From positions 1-64,000 of the forward strand of contig CALHGZ010000002.1 in assembly GCA_938031175.1 (NCBI GenBank): a stretch of 64,000 bases of DNA, given 5' to 3'. This document shows positions 44,262-53,061 of the stretch, one piece after another. The stretch comes from Candidatus Kapaibacterium sp. Its GTDB lineage: Bacteria > Bacteroidota > Ignavibacteria > Kapaibacteriales > UBA2268. The notes below the pieces were generated by a model. It did not search any database. It saw nothing but the letters and a program-made list of their open reading frames with translations, and had not been told where the DNA came from. The stretch's first letter is position 1, and each line of letters opens with the position of its first letter. The position numbers were made by a program, and so were the translations under genes.

Positions 44262-44779
44262 TGTGCACAGATATAAAATATACTTTAGATTCAGATATTC
44301 TCGAATATATCAATGAATGCTTGACAAAAGAGCATCCCGAAAGCTATTTAATTGCTGTATTGCATAGAATTCAAGAAAAGTATGGCTTTTTGTCTGAAAT
44401 TCATATGGATGAGGTTGCTCATTTGCTTGGGGTACCTACTGCAAATGTTTATGGAGTTTCTACTTTTTATCATTTCTTCAGATTAAAACCTAGAGGAAAA
44501 TTTGCCATTTCGATTTGTTTAGGTACAGCTTGTTTCGTAAAAGGAGCTGATTCAATTCTAGCTGAATTCAAAAAAGAACTTGGAATAGATTTAGGCGATA
44601 CAACTATTGATGGGTTATTCTCGATAGAATCTTCACGTTGTATAGGTGTCTGTGCTTTGGCACCTGTCGTTACGATTAATGATGAAGTATTCAGTCGTGT
44701 TAAACCAACACAGGTGGGTGATATTTTAAATTTAATGAAGGGGAAAAGATCAGCAGAAAAAATTGCCGAAAATAGCTGA
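44261..44779 (+). CDS. hydC: [FeFe]-hydrogenase subunit HydC (NuoE-like)
   Basis: A 172-aa thioredoxin-like [2Fe-2S] subunit that partners HydB. Conserved parts are ILHRIQEKYGF-like (here AVLHRIQEKYGFLSE), VYGVSTFYHFFRLKPRGK, and the cluster Cys in CLGTACFVKGA and CIGVCALAPV. The start codon shares a base with the hydA stop (TAATG), so the two are translationally coupled. By sequence alone it could be NuoE, but the position after hydA and the absence of nuoF and nuoG make HydC the better call. Confidence 0.92.
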   Translation: MCTDIKYTLDSDILEYINECLTKEHPESYLIAVLHRIQEKYGFLSEIHMDEVAHLLGVPTANVYGVSTFYHFFRLKPRGKFAISICLGTACFVKGADSILAEFKKELGIDLGDTTIDGLFSIESSRCIGVCALAPVVTINDEVFSRVKPTQVGDILNLMKGKRSAEKIAENS

Positions 44780-44822
44780 TCATTTAAGATGAAATATATT
44801 GATAATAAATTTAATAAGCCGA

Positions 44823-46013
44823 TTATTTTGAATGTTGAAAATTAAATATCTCTGCTATTTTCCTTGGAATAAATGTATTTTCATAAAAACCGGAGAAATG
44901 CTGAGAATATGGGCCAATTGAGTAAACCGGTACAGGTTGAGGTGTATGGTCACCAGTCGCCCAAGCTATTTTCATAAATGATTTTGAACGATTGGCTTCA
45001 ATAATATTCAATCCGCCAGTTTCGTGGTCTGATGTAACAATAACTAATGTTTTACCGTCTTTTCGCGCAAAATCAACTATGACTTTAATAGCTTCATCCA
45101 TTTGTTTCATTTGTTCTCTGATTCCTGATATATCATGCGAATGTGAATAATCATCAGTTCCATCTTCTTCAACTAATAAGAAAAAGCCCTTTTTATTTTG
45201 GTTAAGTAATTCAATAGCCTTAATGGTTACTTCTGCTAATGTTGGTAATTTATCTCTATAATAAACATCTTTAAGAAAATTCATACTATCAATAAGAGCT
45301 AAAATCTTGTTAGAGTTAATGTTCATTAATTCAGCTTTATTGGTTACAATTGAGTAACCTCTTGATTGAGCAATTTCAACAGGAGTTTTACTATCATTAC
45401 CTTTTTTGTAAAAAAATTCACTAGCTCCCATCAAAAAATTGATGTTCGTATTACTAATATCGCGAGCTATCTGTTCTTTAAGTTTTCTACTTGGAGATTT
45501 AACAGAGAAACCAGCAGGTGTAGCATCGCAAAGTTGCCCGGTTGAAATGATTCCTGTTGAATACCCGGCATCTCTAAAAAGTTCAATTATGCTTGTTTTA
45601 GGTATTGAATCTGGCGTCATTCCAATCATTGCCCTTGCGGTTTTATGACCTGTTGCAAGTGCAGTAGCAGCAGCTCCAGAATCAGTAATATAATTTTCAT
45701 CAAGGGGAGCAGTGTTAGAATGACCTATTACTGGAAAACGTTCACAGTACATTCTTCCATCAGGACCATACAAAATCAATCTTGAAGCTAATATATGATT
45801 AAGTCCGACTCCATCACCAAGAACAAGAATAACGTTTCTGATTTCTGTACCTCCGAAATTAGGCAAGGTTGAGTAATCTGCTTCTGAAGTTTTAGCTATC
45901 GCAATTGAATCAAACTTGATTTGGTTCAGATAATCTGCTGATAAAACATAATATTGCAGAGTAAATGTGAATACAAGGCTTAGTAATGAAATGGGTAATA
46001 TTACTTTATTCAT
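44823..46013 (-). CDS. Alkaline phosphatase (PhoA-type), exported
   Basis: A metal-dependent phosphomonoesterase of the outer compartment. The 396-aa protein begins with a signal sequence (to about LSADYL). It has the metal site LVLGDGVG, nucleophile Ser in TDSGAAATALATGHKT, TSDHETGG with metal-binding Asp and His, and ATGDHTPQPVPVYSIGP. The usual VEGSxID segment is LLVEEDGTDDYSHSHD here. It lies alone on the minus strand after coaBC (116 bases apart). I see no clear phosphate-regulation box. Confidence 0.88.
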   Translation of the reverse strand: MNKVILPISLLSLVFTFTLQYYVLSADYLNQIKFDSIAIAKTSEADYSTLPNFGGTEIRNVILVLGDGVGLNHILASRLILYGPDGRMYCERFPVIGHSNTAPLDENYITDSGAAATALATGHKTARAMIGMTPDSIPKTSIIELFRDAGYSTGIISTGQLCDATPAGFSVKSPSRKLKEQIARDISNTNINFLMGASEFFYKKGNDSKTPVEIAQSRGYSIVTNKAELMNINSNKILALIDSMNFLKDVYYRDKLPTLAEVTIKAIELLNQNKKGFFLLVEEDGTDDYSHSHDISGIREQMKQMDEAIKVIVDFARKDGKTLVIVTSDHETGGLNIIEANRSKSFMKIAWATGDHTPQPVPVYSIGPYSQHFSGFYENTFIPRKIAEIFNFQHSK

Positions 46014-46129
46014 ATAAATTTTGTCCTGTTAATTGTAATTTCTGAAAATTAAAATTAATGTGTTAATTCATTGTTAGATAGAAGTTAAAAAGCCATCCAC
46101 AAAAAATATTTGCTCAATACAAAGAATAT

Positions 46130-47548
46130 TTAACCAGCGAAATTGGAGATTTTATTTAAAATTTCAATTGCGCAATCTTCTTTGCTCATTGGCGGATAGT
46201 AATCCTCTGTCCCTTTGCGTGTCAATATAGTAATTGTGTTATAATCAGAGCGGAATCCGCTTTGTGGTTGATTTAAAGAATTGACAATCATTATATCACA
46301 ATTTTTTTCTTTCAACTTTTTCCATCCATTTTCAACTTCATTTATGCTTTCTAAAGCAAACCCAACTAAGATTTGATTTTCCTGCTTAACATCAGCAAGT
46401 GTTGCTAAAATATCATTTGTTAATTGCAGTTCGAGGATTAGTCTTTCTCCTGTTTCGCTTTTTTTTATTTTGCCTTTAACAGGATTTATTGGTGTATAAT
46501 CAGCAACAGCGGCAGCAAGAATAGCTATGTCAGTATCTTTAAACTCTTCTACAGCAGAATCGAACATTTCGTCAGCGGTTTCCACTTTTATAAGTTTTAC
46601 TCCATCTGGAGCGGCTATTTCCACGGGTCCGGAAATTAAAACTACTTCAGCTCCTGCTAATTTTGCCTGCCGTGCTAAGGCATAACCCATTTTACCTGAG
46701 GAGTAATTGGATATAAATCGTACATCGTCAATTTTTTCATAAGTGGGACCAGCTGTAATCATCACTTTTTTCCCTTGATAAAATGATTCGAATTCTTTTC
46801 TTTTTTCCGCTAATTTCAATTCTTTCAATTCATATTCTACACTGATGTTGTCTTTTAATATTACATCTTCAAGTTTTGAAGTAGTATTTTCCAAAATTTC
46901 TTCAAATTTTTGCTCGAAGGGTTTGTCGGTTTCTGTAAATTCAATATCCGTGGATTTAAATATTTCTGAGACTTTAGTTTTTATAGATTTATCAATTGCA
47001 GAAGCGATATATTCCATTAATACATTTGTTTCCGGTAGTCTGCCTGGACCTATTAAGCCACTTGATAGCTCACCTTCTTCTGGAGGTATAATAATTATCC
47101 CGTTTTCGGACAAATTATCGAGATTTTTTTTTGTAGAAAAATGTTCAAGCATAGTTGAATCCATAGCAGGAGCAATAAGTAAAGGAATGTCCTTTGGAAG
47201 TGCAATAGCAAGCGTAGTTAACGCTGTATCACAAATTCCATTTGCAATTTTACCAATAGTTGCGGCGGAGCAAGGAGCAATTATCATTAAATCGCACCAA
47301 TGTACTAATTTTATGTGCCATGCACCTTCGGTTTGGTATTGTTTATCGAACATATCCACGATGACAGGGTTCCTACTGAGATTTGACAAGGTAAGCGGTG
47401 TTATAAATTCTTTTGCCGATGGAGTCATTACAACCCGAACCTCAGCACCGACTTTTATTAATTCCCTTACTAAAAGAGCAGATTTGTAAGCTGAGATTGA
47501 ACCGGTTACTCCCAATAAAATTTTTTTCCCTTTCAATTCCTCTTTCAT
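46130..47548 (-). CDS. coaBC: Bifunctional phosphopantothenoylcysteine decarboxylase/synthetase CoaBC
   Basis: Two steps of coenzyme A synthesis. The 472-aa protein has a flavoprotein CoaC domain (1-186; GVTGSISAYKS, active-site His78 in GAWHIK, PAMDSTM) and a CoaB domain (257-472; MITAGPTYEKIDDVRFISNY, SSGKMGYALA, AAVADYTP). The segment 187-256 between them is a charged, helical linker of about 70 residues, so the protein is longer than the usual 400 or so. In the CoaC substrate flap, GELSSG stands where E. coli has a catalytic Cys (ACG; S163 aligns with it). PAMD in place of PAMN is a pattern I associate with Bacteroidota enzymes. Confidence 0.93.
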   Translation of the reverse strand: MKEELKGKKILLGVTGSISAYKSALLVRELIKVGAEVRVVMTPSAKEFITPLTLSNLSRNPVIVDMFDKQYQTEGAWHIKLVHWCDLMIIAPCSAATIGKIANGICDTALTTLAIALPKDIPLLIAPAMDSTMLEHFSTKKNLDNLSENGIIIIPPEEGELSSGLIGPGRLPETNVLMEYIASAIDKSIKTKVSEIFKSTDIEFTETDKPFEQKFEEILENTTSKLEDVILKDNISVEYELKELKLAEKRKEFESFYQGKKVMITAGPTYEKIDDVRFISNYSSGKMGYALARQAKLAGAEVVLISGPVEIAAPDGVKLIKVETADEMFDSAVEEFKDTDIAILAAAVADYTPINPVKGKIKKSETGERLILELQLTNDILATLADVKQENQILVGFALESINEVENGWKKLKEKNCDIMIVNSLNQPQSGFRSDYNTITILTRKGTEDYYPPMSKEDCAIEILNKISNFAG

Positions 47549-47653
47549 TCTAATTCTTAAATATTATGAATGATTGCAAATTAATAAGCTTTTGATTATA
47601 ATAAAATATAATTTTTTTATATGTTTGAAATTTATAGCAACAGGGAATTCTAA

Positions 47654-48982
47654 ATGGATTTAGTAGCGATTGTAGGCAGACCCAATGTCGGGAAATCGAC
47701 ACTTTTTAATAGGCTAATCGGGCTACGAAAAGCTATTGTTGAAGCGGTACCGGGAGTTACGCGTGATAGAATTTACGGAGTCAGTGAATGGAATGGCAAA
47801 AAGTTTATGGTTATTGATACTGGTGGATTTATACCGGGTACGGAAGATACTATTGAAAAAGCTGTACGTGAACAAGCAATGATAGCGATTCAAGAAGCTC
47901 AACATATTTTATTTGTTACTGACGTTAAATCAGGTATAACATCATTCGATGAGGATATTGCTAAAATCTTGAGAGTTTCTGGGAAAAACGTCTTGTTGAT
48001 TGTTAATAAATGCGATAATGTAGAATTAGATTATAGTTCTTATGAATTTGTAAAACTGGGACTTGGTGACCCATTCCCAATTTCTGCCAGTAGTGGAAGA
48101 AATACAGGTGACTTCTTAGATGCATTAGCTGAAAAATTGACAGCTTCAGACTTGGATGTTACAGACAAAAACCTCAAGATAGCCTTTGTCGGCAGACCGA
48201 ATGTAGGCAAATCAAGTTTAACAAATGCTTTACTTGGGGAGGAGCGTTCTATAGTAACGGATATTCCTAGTACTACAAGAGATTCAATTGATAGCGTAAT
48301 TAGATATTATGGTGAAGAAATTACTTTAATTGATACTGCTGGACTTAGAAAAAAAAGTAATATTAAAGAAAATATCGAAATGTTAAGTGTATTGAGGACA
48401 TCAAGGGCAATTGAACGCTGTGATATTGCTGCTGTCATCTTAGATGCAACTCGAGGATTAGAAGATCAGGATAAAAAAATAATTAATCAAGTTGAAGAAA
48501 ATAGAAAGGGAATAATTATTGCAGTCAATAAATGGGATTTAATTGAAAAAGATGAAAAAACTGCTGATAATTTTAGGAAAAAGATCAGGGATTCGCTTGA
48601 AACATATTACTATGTCCCAATAATATTTGTATCCGCAGTCACAAAACAAAGAATTACTAAAATTATAGATTTAGCACGGATCATTCAATTAAATAGAAAA
48701 AAAAGAATTAAAACATCTGAATTAAATCAAATCTTGCTACCCATTTTCGGGAAAAATACTCCGCCATCGGTTAGAGGATATGATTTAAGGATCAATTATA
48801 TAACACAGGTGGGAACTGAACCGCCGATATTTGCTTTCTTCCTCAATCATCCCAATTTATTGCCTGAACAATATAAACGATTTATGGAACGCACGCTGAG
48901 GGAACATTTCAACTTTGAAGGCACTCCAATATCTTTTATTTTTAGAAGAAAAAATAAAAAATGGGAAGAAAGATTCGAATAA
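47654..48982 (+). CDS. der: Ribosome biogenesis GTPase Der (EngA)
   Basis: An essential double GTPase for 50S ribosome assembly. The 442-aa protein has two G domains: GRPNVGKSTLFNRL with DTGG and NKCD, and GRPNVGKSSLTNALL with DTAG and NKWD. A C-terminal KH-like domain follows (about 355-442; PPSVRGYDLRINYITQVGT, FFLNHPNLLPEQYKRF). A CAGGGA lies before ATG 47654. TATGTTTG at 47620-47627 is a possible promoter element in the divergent gap with coaBC. Confidence 0.97.
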   Translation: MDLVAIVGRPNVGKSTLFNRLIGLRKAIVEAVPGVTRDRIYGVSEWNGKKFMVIDTGGFIPGTEDTIEKAVREQAMIAIQEAQHILFVTDVKSGITSFDEDIAKILRVSGKNVLLIVNKCDNVELDYSSYEFVKLGLGDPFPISASSGRNTGDFLDALAEKLTASDLDVTDKNLKIAFVGRPNVGKSSLTNALLGEERSIVTDIPSTTRDSIDSVIRYYGEEITLIDTAGLRKKSNIKENIEMLSVLRTSRAIERCDIAAVILDATRGLEDQDKKIINQVEENRKGIIIAVNKWDLIEKDEKTADNFRKKIRDSLETYYYVPIIFVSAVTKQRITKIIDLARIIQLNRKKRIKTSELNQILLPIFGKNTPPSVRGYDLRINYITQVGTEPPIFAFFLNHPNLLPEQYKRFMERTLREHFNFEGTPISFIFRRKNKKWEERFE

Positions 48983-49074
48983 TAAATAACTTACTCTCAA
49001 ATGAAAAGAGCATAGAATGACGGTTATTGATACATAATATGTTTTGATTTTTTTAAATAAATTTAGGAGGAAAA

Positions 49075-50307
49075 ATGCGTAGAAAAATCATTTATAGTCT
49101 TATTCTATTAGTACTGATTCAATTTGTCTGCCAAGCACAACCGATGCGGGATAAAGGTATTTTTAAAGACTATAAAAATGAATTTTGGGAAGAAATCAAA
49201 AAGAGTTTAGAAGATTATGAAAAGAAAAATCAACCGCCGCCTAAAAAAAGTTTTAGAATGGATTTTTCAGGTTATGATTTACCCAAATCCATAGATGAAT
49301 TCAAATATCAACCACATCTTGAACCTGTATCACAGGGGAATACAGGAACATGCTGGGCTTATGCTGCAACTTCCTTTCTCGAATCTGAAATGATTAGATT
49401 GTACAATAGAAAAATCAAATTATCAGAAATGTTTACAGTGTATTGGCAATATATAGAGAAAGCACGCCGATTTGTAAAAGAACGCGGGAATTCATTATTT
49501 GCTGAAGGTTCGCAAGCTAATGCTGTAGTAGCAATGTGGAGGAAATACGGATGTGTACCTTATGAAAATTATACAGGTTTGCAACCCGGTCAACCATTTC
49601 CAGACCATTCAAAGATGTTCAAAGAAATGAATGACTTTCTGCAATCTGTTAAATCTGCAAATGCCTGGAATGAAGAATTCGTAATAAATACAATTAAAAC
49701 AATTCTAAATCATTATTTAGGCGAGCCACCTACAAGTATTACTTATGAAAATAAACGAATGACTCCGATTGAATTTATAAACAATATTGTCAAACTAAAC
49801 CTTGATGACTATTATGATGTAATGTCACTTATGAGTGAACCTTACTATCAACGTACGATATACGATGTGCCTGATAATTGGTGGAAAGATAGTAGTTATA
49901 TAAATGTCCCACTTGATGATTTTATGAATATTATTAAAAATGCAATTAAGTCCGGTTATACGATGGTAATAGGTGGCGATGTCTCTGAGGTAGGTTATGA
50001 TTCATATTCTGAAGTAGCTATGATACCGACATTTGATATTCCATCGGAATATATTGACGAAAATGCCCGCCAATTCAGATTTAGCAATGGTACTACAACT
50101 GACGATCATGGTATTCATCTTATAGGCTATAAGGAAGTAGACGATAAATTTTGGTTCTTAATTAAAGATTCCGGAAGTGGTTCTAGAAATGGAAAGAATA
50201 AAGGTTATTATTTCTACCACGAAGATTATGTTAAATTGAAAATGATGTCAATATTTGTAAATAAAGCTGCTATTAGTAATTTGTTGAAAAGAGTATTGAA
50301 TAATTAG
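49075..50307 (+). CDS. Exported C1-family cysteine peptidase (bleomycin hydrolase-like)
   Basis: A papain-fold peptidase of 410 aa with a signal peptide (MRRKIIYSLILLVLIQFVCQ). The catalytic Cys is C93 in QGNTGTCWAYAATSF. The catalytic His is likely H348 in DDHGIHLIGY. The position of the usual catalytic Asn (xxNSWG) is KDSGSG with D365, so the third residue is Asp. The region 100-300 has the helical insertions of the C1B aminopeptidase C type. A strong AGGAGG precedes ATG 49075. The gene is flanked by der and a small membrane-protein gene. Confidence 0.85.
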   Translation: MRRKIIYSLILLVLIQFVCQAQPMRDKGIFKDYKNEFWEEIKKSLEDYEKKNQPPPKKSFRMDFSGYDLPKSIDEFKYQPHLEPVSQGNTGTCWAYAATSFLESEMIRLYNRKIKLSEMFTVYWQYIEKARRFVKERGNSLFAEGSQANAVVAMWRKYGCVPYENYTGLQPGQPFPDHSKMFKEMNDFLQSVKSANAWNEEFVINTIKTILNHYLGEPPTSITYENKRMTPIEFINNIVKLNLDDYYDVMSLMSEPYYQRTIYDVPDNWWKDSSYINVPLDDFMNIIKNAIKSGYTMVIGGDVSEVGYDSYSEVAMIPTFDIPSEYIDENARQFRFSNGTTTDDHGIHLIGYKEVDDKFWFLIKDSGSGSRNGKNKGYYFYHEDYVKLKMMSIFVNKAAISNLLKRVLNN

Positions 50308-50370
50308 TAATTTTTTTTATACAAGATTTATCAACATCATTAAATGCACTTGAAAAGTTAAAATTACAAT

Positions 50371-50400
50371 AAGCTAAAAAAATTAAATTAGCTTTTAAAA
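50371..50400 (+). terminator. Weak terminator candidate after the C1 peptidase gene
   Basis: AAGCTAA (50371-50377) pairs with TTAGCTT (50388-50394) and is followed by only a few T. The stem is short and AT-rich. It lies 64 bases after the stop codon, within an AT-rich 187-base gap that otherwise shows nothing. Confidence 0.3.
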
Positions 50401-50494
50401 AAATATTTTGTTTATTGTATTTTAAATTTTATTTTAACGTATCAAAAATCTCAATATTTTAAATACTATTTTTTCTAAAAATTACGGAGGTTCT

Positions 50495-50959
50495 ATGGAT
50501 TATGAATACGGCTTTAATGGTAGTGATTACTTCAGCGATTTTTTGGGTCCAGCATTTTGGATCTTAGGTATTATATATTTGATTATTATTGTCATAATAT
50601 TAGCTTCACTGTGGAAAATATATGTTAAAGCAGGCAAACCAGGTTGGGCTGCAATAATTCCATTCTACAATCTTTGGGTTTTTATTGAAATAGTTGGAAG
50701 ACCAAGTTGGTGGTTCTGGATGATAATTGTAGGGGGTATTTTGACTATGATACCTGTTTTGGGAATTTTGATAGCAATCGCTCTTTTCGTATTAATAATA
50801 ATGTTGTATATTGATTTAGCAAAATCTTTTGGTAAAAGTGTTGGATTTGCCATAGGATTAATATTCCTCTCATTTATTTTCTTACCAATATTAGGATTTG
50901 GGAATTCTCAATATCTAGGTCCCGCTGCAAGTCAAAGCCAATTACCTTCAGAAAATTGA
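50495..50959 (+). CDS. Small membrane protein, DUF5684-like
   Basis: A 154-aa membrane protein with about four hydrophobic segments. The conserved pattern AGKPGWAAIIPFYNLWVFIEIVGRPSWWFWM is typical of the DUF5684/signal-peptidase-like proteins found in many bacteria; shown here by its pieces GKPGWAAIIPFYN and GRPSWWFWM. Function unknown. GGAGG precedes ATG 50495, and a terminator follows the gene. Confidence 0.8.
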   Translation: MDYEYGFNGSDYFSDFLGPAFWILGIIYLIIIVIILASLWKIYVKAGKPGWAAIIPFYNLWVFIEIVGRPSWWFWMIIVGGILTMIPVLGILIAIALFVLIIMLYIDLAKSFGKSVGFAIGLIFLSFIFLPILGFGNSQYLGPAASQSQLPSEN

Positions 50960-50976
50960 TTATTAAATAAAATTTT

Positions 50977-51010
50977 AAATCCGATAAGCATTAGTTTATC
51001 GGATTTCTTT
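50977..51010 (+). terminator. Intrinsic terminator after the small membrane-protein gene
   Basis: AAATCCGATAA (50977-50987) pairs with TTATCGGATTT (50996-51006), followed by CTTTATTTTG. It lies 18 bases after the stop. Confidence 0.75.
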
Positions 51011-51048
51011 ATTTTGTAAGAAATATTTTTCACATATTTTATTACAAA

Positions 51049-52338
51049 ATGACAGAAATTATTATTTTGTTGCTAGCCGTTATAATTACTATTCAAATTA
51101 TAGTAATGCTGAAGGTATTCAAACCAGCTGACAGCCTTGGAAAAAGATTATCAGAGCTCAGCGATCGGTTTGTTGCAGTCGAAAGTAGTTTATCAACTAA
51201 ATTTGATGCTCTGCCGGAAAAAATTAATGCTTCAACAAACTCAATCATTCAGGATAGATTTATTCATCTTGAATCGAGATTATCTCAAAATAATACCGAA
51301 TTAATTGAAAAATTTTCATTTTTAGATAAAAATTTAACAGCTTCGCTTGCTGATTATTTAAAAAAAAATTCCGATGAAATTGCACTTTTCAAAGATCAAC
51401 TTGCTAAAAATCTTAAGGAAAATTTCGAAGGTTTAACAGCGGTTGTAGAAGATAAATTAGACAAGATAAACCGCAGGGTACAAGATAATTTGCTGGAAGG
51501 ATTTAATAAAACGAATGAAACATTCCAGAATATTATCGAACGGCTTGCTAAAATTGATGAAGCACAGAAAAATATTGAAAATCTATCCTCAAATGTAGTA
51601 TCTTTGCAATCAATTTTAACCGATAAAAAATCACGTGGAATTTACGGTGAAGTGCAATTATATCAGATTTTGAGCGCTGTTTTTGGTGATGTAAATGACA
51701 GGGTCTATAGCCGCCAATACAAATTATCAACAAATGCAATTGCCGATGCAGTAATTTTTGCACCCGAGCCTATAGGGATGATTGCAGTTGACTCGAAATT
51801 TCCACTCGATAATTATCAAAGGATGATTGATCGTTCTTTATCTGATGCTGAAAGAGAATTAGCCTACAAAGAATTTAAAAAAAATGTACGCAAACATATC
51901 GAGGATATTGCAGAAAAGTATATTTTATTGACTGAAACAGCTGAACATGCAATAATGTTTTTACCAGCTGAATCAATTTTTGCTGAACTGCATGCTTATC
52001 ATACAGATATTATTGAATATGCTTATAAAAAAAAGGTCTGGATAGTATCTCCTACGACATTTATGGCTTTTTTGACAGTATTGCAGGTAGTTCTTACAAA
52101 TATAAATCGTCAGCAAAACATAGATGCTATTCTTATTAATCTAAAAAAGTTATCAGAGGAATTTAATCGTTTCGCTGAACGATGGAATAGACTCGCTAAT
52201 GATATTGATAAAGTACAAAAGGACGTCAAAGAGATACACACGACCAGCCAGAAAATTACAAACGAATTTGAGAAAATATCGAAAGCCGAATTACTCGATG
52301 ATAATATCATAAATAGCAGGAATTTTTTGGGTAGTTAA
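51049..52338 (+). CDS. rmuC: RmuC family protein
   Basis: A 429-aa protein with one N-terminal membrane segment (IIILLLAVIITIQIIVML), then a long coiled coil (about 30-190), then the RmuC nuclease-like core. Core motifs are RGIYGEVQLYQIL, AVDSKFPLDNYQ, YKEFKKNVRKHIEDIAEKYI, AIMFLPAESIFAEL and WIVSPTTFMAFL. In E. coli RmuC limits DNA inversions at short inverted repeats. Its end overlaps the convergent nitroreductase gene by 4 bases. Confidence 0.9.
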   Translation: MTEIIILLLAVIITIQIIVMLKVFKPADSLGKRLSELSDRFVAVESSLSTKFDALPEKINASTNSIIQDRFIHLESRLSQNNTELIEKFSFLDKNLTASLADYLKKNSDEIALFKDQLAKNLKENFEGLTAVVEDKLDKINRRVQDNLLEGFNKTNETFQNIIERLAKIDEAQKNIENLSSNVVSLQSILTDKKSRGIYGEVQLYQILSAVFGDVNDRVYSRQYKLSTNAIADAVIFAPEPIGMIAVDSKFPLDNYQRMIDRSLSDAERELAYKEFKKNVRKHIEDIAEKYILLTETAEHAIMFLPAESIFAELHAYHTDIIEYAYKKKVWIVSPTTFMAFLTVLQVVLTNINRQQNIDAILINLKKLSEEFNRFAERWNRLANDIDKVQKDVKEIHTTSQKITNEFEKISKAELLDDNIINSRNFLGS

Positions 52339-52943
52339 TCGTTCACTATGGGCGTATTCCAGCTATCTTTAAAGAAATTGAAACTTAGAGGTTTTCTTTC
52401 TCTTCCTTTAATTTCAAGTTTGTAATACTCTTCATCGAGAATTTCGGGTACCGCTGGATAACCGACAGCAATCATAGCCATAGGTGTAAATTCAACAGGA
52501 ATATTGAATTCCTGCCTTAATTTTTCAATACTAAATCCACCCATTTGATGAGCGTAAAGTCCCATAGAGAATGCCTGAAGGCATAAATTAATTGTAGCGG
52601 CACCAGTATCATATTGACCCCAACGATTTGGTTTACCATTATGAATAAACTTACTGCCAGCAATACTGACAATTAGAAGTGGGGCATTTTTAACCCACTT
52701 TTGATTCCATTCATCTAAACAATTAAATGCTTTCTGGTATGCTTCTGGATTCTCAAATTTATTCCAATATATAAATCGCCAGGGTTGGTCATTAAAGCAA
52801 GAACAAGCCCAGCGAGAGGCTTCGCATAATGCTAAGATTTTCTCAGGCTCGATTGATTTTGATTTGTCGAATGCTCTCGCACTCCAACGACGGGCAATTA
52901 ATTGGTCTATTCTGACACTACTTATAGCTATTTTTTCTAACAT
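52335..52943 (-). CDS. Nitroreductase family protein (FMN)
   Basis: A 202-aa FMN-dependent NAD(P)H oxidoreductase of the nitroreductase superfamily. Family features are RRWSARAFDKSKSIEPEKI at the N-terminus, EASRWACSCFNDQPWRFI, GAATINLCLQAFSMGLYAHQMGGF, and the late FMN motif MAMIAVGYPA. The substrate is unknown (quinones, nitro compounds or flavin are usual). Transcribed against rmuC with a 4-base overlap. Confidence 0.88.
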   Translation of the reverse strand: MLEKIAISSVRIDQLIARRWSARAFDKSKSIEPEKILALCEASRWACSCFNDQPWRFIYWNKFENPEAYQKAFNCLDEWNQKWVKNAPLLIVSIAGSKFIHNGKPNRWGQYDTGAATINLCLQAFSMGLYAHQMGGFSIEKLRQEFNIPVEFTPMAMIAVGYPAVPEILDEEYYKLEIKGRERKPLSFNFFKDSWNTPIVND

Positions 52944-53061
52944 ACATTAGTTATATAAAATTAAACAAATTCAAAAAATTGAGCATAAATATATTACAAG
53001 TTTAAAAAAAAAATGATAATTTTAAATTCACATTTATTTTGTCAAACATAAATAGAAAATT

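Noticed and set aside
40304-44779. nuoF-nuoG-nuoE of complex I
   Set aside because: The middle protein has all three H-cluster motifs (TSCSP, MPCxxKxxE, MACxxGC) and the first has C-terminal ferredoxin clusters, so these are hydrogenase subunits.
46845-47489. Plus-strand open frame of 214 codons
   Set aside because: It is antisense to the well-supported coaBC coding region, has low-complexity Ser/Ile-rich translation and no ribosome binding site.
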